Assembly: GCA_018873245.2 (NCBI GenBank)
Contig: JAEMBT020000003.1
Span: 3,305,843-3,369,842 of the forward strand
Length of the DNA stretch: 64,000 bases
Direction: 5' to 3'
From: Archegozetes longisetosus
Taxonomy: Eukaryota > Arthropoda > Arachnida > Sarcoptiformes > Trhypochthoniidae
Of the stretch, positions 63,247-64,000 are shown piece after piece; position 1 is the stretch's first letter, and each line of letters opens with the position of its first letter. A program made the translations under genes and the position numbers. A model generated the notes under the pieces. It was not told the DNA's origin. It worked only from the letters and a program-made list of their open reading frames with translations, and did not search any database.

Positions 63247-64000
63247 ATGTATGACAAAGAAGTTGAGCCGTTCTCGAACCCGTTGGCGCCGCCATCGCAA
63301 CAAGTGGTGGTCGAGAGAAGAGAATCGCAAAATTCATCGCAATCTGTAGAACACCAACCTTTAACCAATGATGACTTTCGCAAGTTAATGATGACTCCAA
63401 GAGTTGGTCTCAATTCTCAGCCTGGCTTAAACTCGTCGGTCATGGCTTCTGTTCGCAGCTCAGATACGACTCGTGGTTCGCGGCCGAAGTCTGTTTTGAA
63501 ACAAGAATTGAATGAAAACAGGAAAAAGAAGAAAAAATTTTATGCAACTCTCAAGAAACAAGAAGACGACACACTGTCAGAGTTGGCCAAACGCTACAGA
63601 GATAGAGCTCGAGAACGAAGAGATGGTGCGAATCCTGACTATCATCAGGAGAGCGAATCCTCAATGGCCACGACTGCTGCCTATCGAGCTGTTGCGCCCG
63701 ATCTTAAGTCGGGATTAGATGCAGCTGAGAGACGTAAACAAGTGATTCAAGAGTCAAAGTTTCTTGGAGGAGATATGGAACACACCCATCTGGTCAAAGG
63801 TTTAGATTATGCACTTCTGCAGAAGGTTAAGGCAGAGATTATGATTAAGGAAAAGGAGGAAAAAGAGCTCAAGGAAGAAGAAGATGAACAACTCGCCAAA
63901 GATGACGATTCCAAAGCTAACAAGAAGTCTTTGAGTGATTTGCCGGATATACCTCTCGATTCGGATGATCCTTTCGCTATTAAGTCGAAATTTGCGAATA
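63247..64000 (+). CDS. IK: RED/IK splicing protein, 5' part (runs off the window)
   Basis: A nuclear spliceosome component (precatalytic B complex), also linked to mitotic spindle function in animals. The frame is open from ATG at 63247 to the last base, 251 codons, without an intron. The family is identified by the N-terminal block LTNDDFRKLMMTP, the lysine run NRKKKKKFYATLKKQEDD around residues 90-108, LAKRYRDRARERRDG, and EHTHLVKGLDYALLQKVKAE near residues 178-197, which is nearly invariant in RED proteins. The tail of the visible part is rich in Glu, Lys and Asp. Human RED is about 557 residues, so less than half is present. The Arg-Glu/Arg-Asp repeats that name the protein would lie beyond the window. 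The start is the first ATG in frame, just after the CRE-containing promoter. Confidence 0.96.
   Translation, partial: MYDKEVEPFSNPLAPPSQQVVVERRESQNSSQSVEHQPLTNDDFRKLMMTPRVGLNSQPGLNSSVMASVRSSDTTRGSRPKSVLKQELNENRKKKKKFYATLKKQEDDTLSELAKRYRDRARERRDGANPDYHQESESSMATTAAYRAVAPDLKSGLDAAERRKQVIQESKFLGGDMEHTHLVKGLDYALLQKVKAEIMIKEKEEKELKEEEDEQLAKDDDSKANKKSLSDLPDIPLDSDDPFAIKSKFAN

Noticed and set aside
63137..63413. Minus-strand frames of 60-87 codons
   Set aside because: Antisense to the RED/IK start and promoter. The plus-strand frame is a recognised protein.

Overview
The window is eukaryotic nuclear DNA and very probably arthropod. It is strongly AT-rich. Its genes are split by short GT-AG introns of about 60 to 110 bases, and AATAAA signals follow several stop codons. 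The recognisable proteins are animal proteins: an eIF4E, a Rab6, a CARD-containing Dronc/caspase-9-like caspase, TMEM186 and RED/IK. The irregular catalytic pentapeptide of the caspase fits arthropod Dronc. A mite or other chelicerate would suit the compact introns and AT bias, but nothing here proves the order.

Layout. Bases 1 to about 39,560 form a gene desert with no convincing intact gene. It holds microsatellites, short tandem repeats, hairpins, one copy of a small terminal-inverted-repeat element, and a few coding-like relics (best at 20,218-20,672 on the minus strand). An eIF4E-family gene lies on the minus strand at 39,565-40,745 (two exons). From 40,746 to 48,357 there is no gene, but there are a fold-back element (about 46,350-46,606) and an 855-bp element with hAT-like ends (47,050-47,904). 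An intronless Rab6 gene follows at 48,358-48,981. From 49,116 to 57,404 there is more gene-free DNA, with three further copies of the small inverted-repeat family.

The last 6.6 kb is dense: a six-exon CARD caspase (57,405-59,887, plus); a convergent single-exon orphan secretory glycoprotein ending in KDEL (60,238-61,152, minus); a divergent two-exon TMEM186 (61,468-62,503, plus); and the 5' part of RED/IK (63,247 to the window end, plus), with a perfect CRE palindrome 69 bases upstream of its start.

The genes do not form a pathway. They cover cap-dependent translation, Golgi traffic, apoptosis initiation, an unknown ER role, complex I assembly and splicing. Points most worth following are the orphan KDEL glycoprotein, the NCCRG caspase site, the long acidic N-terminus of the eIF4E, the small inverted-repeat family with at least four copies, and the hAT-like element with a near-matching 8-bp flanking repeat. 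All gene models were assembled by eye from reading frames and splice signals.
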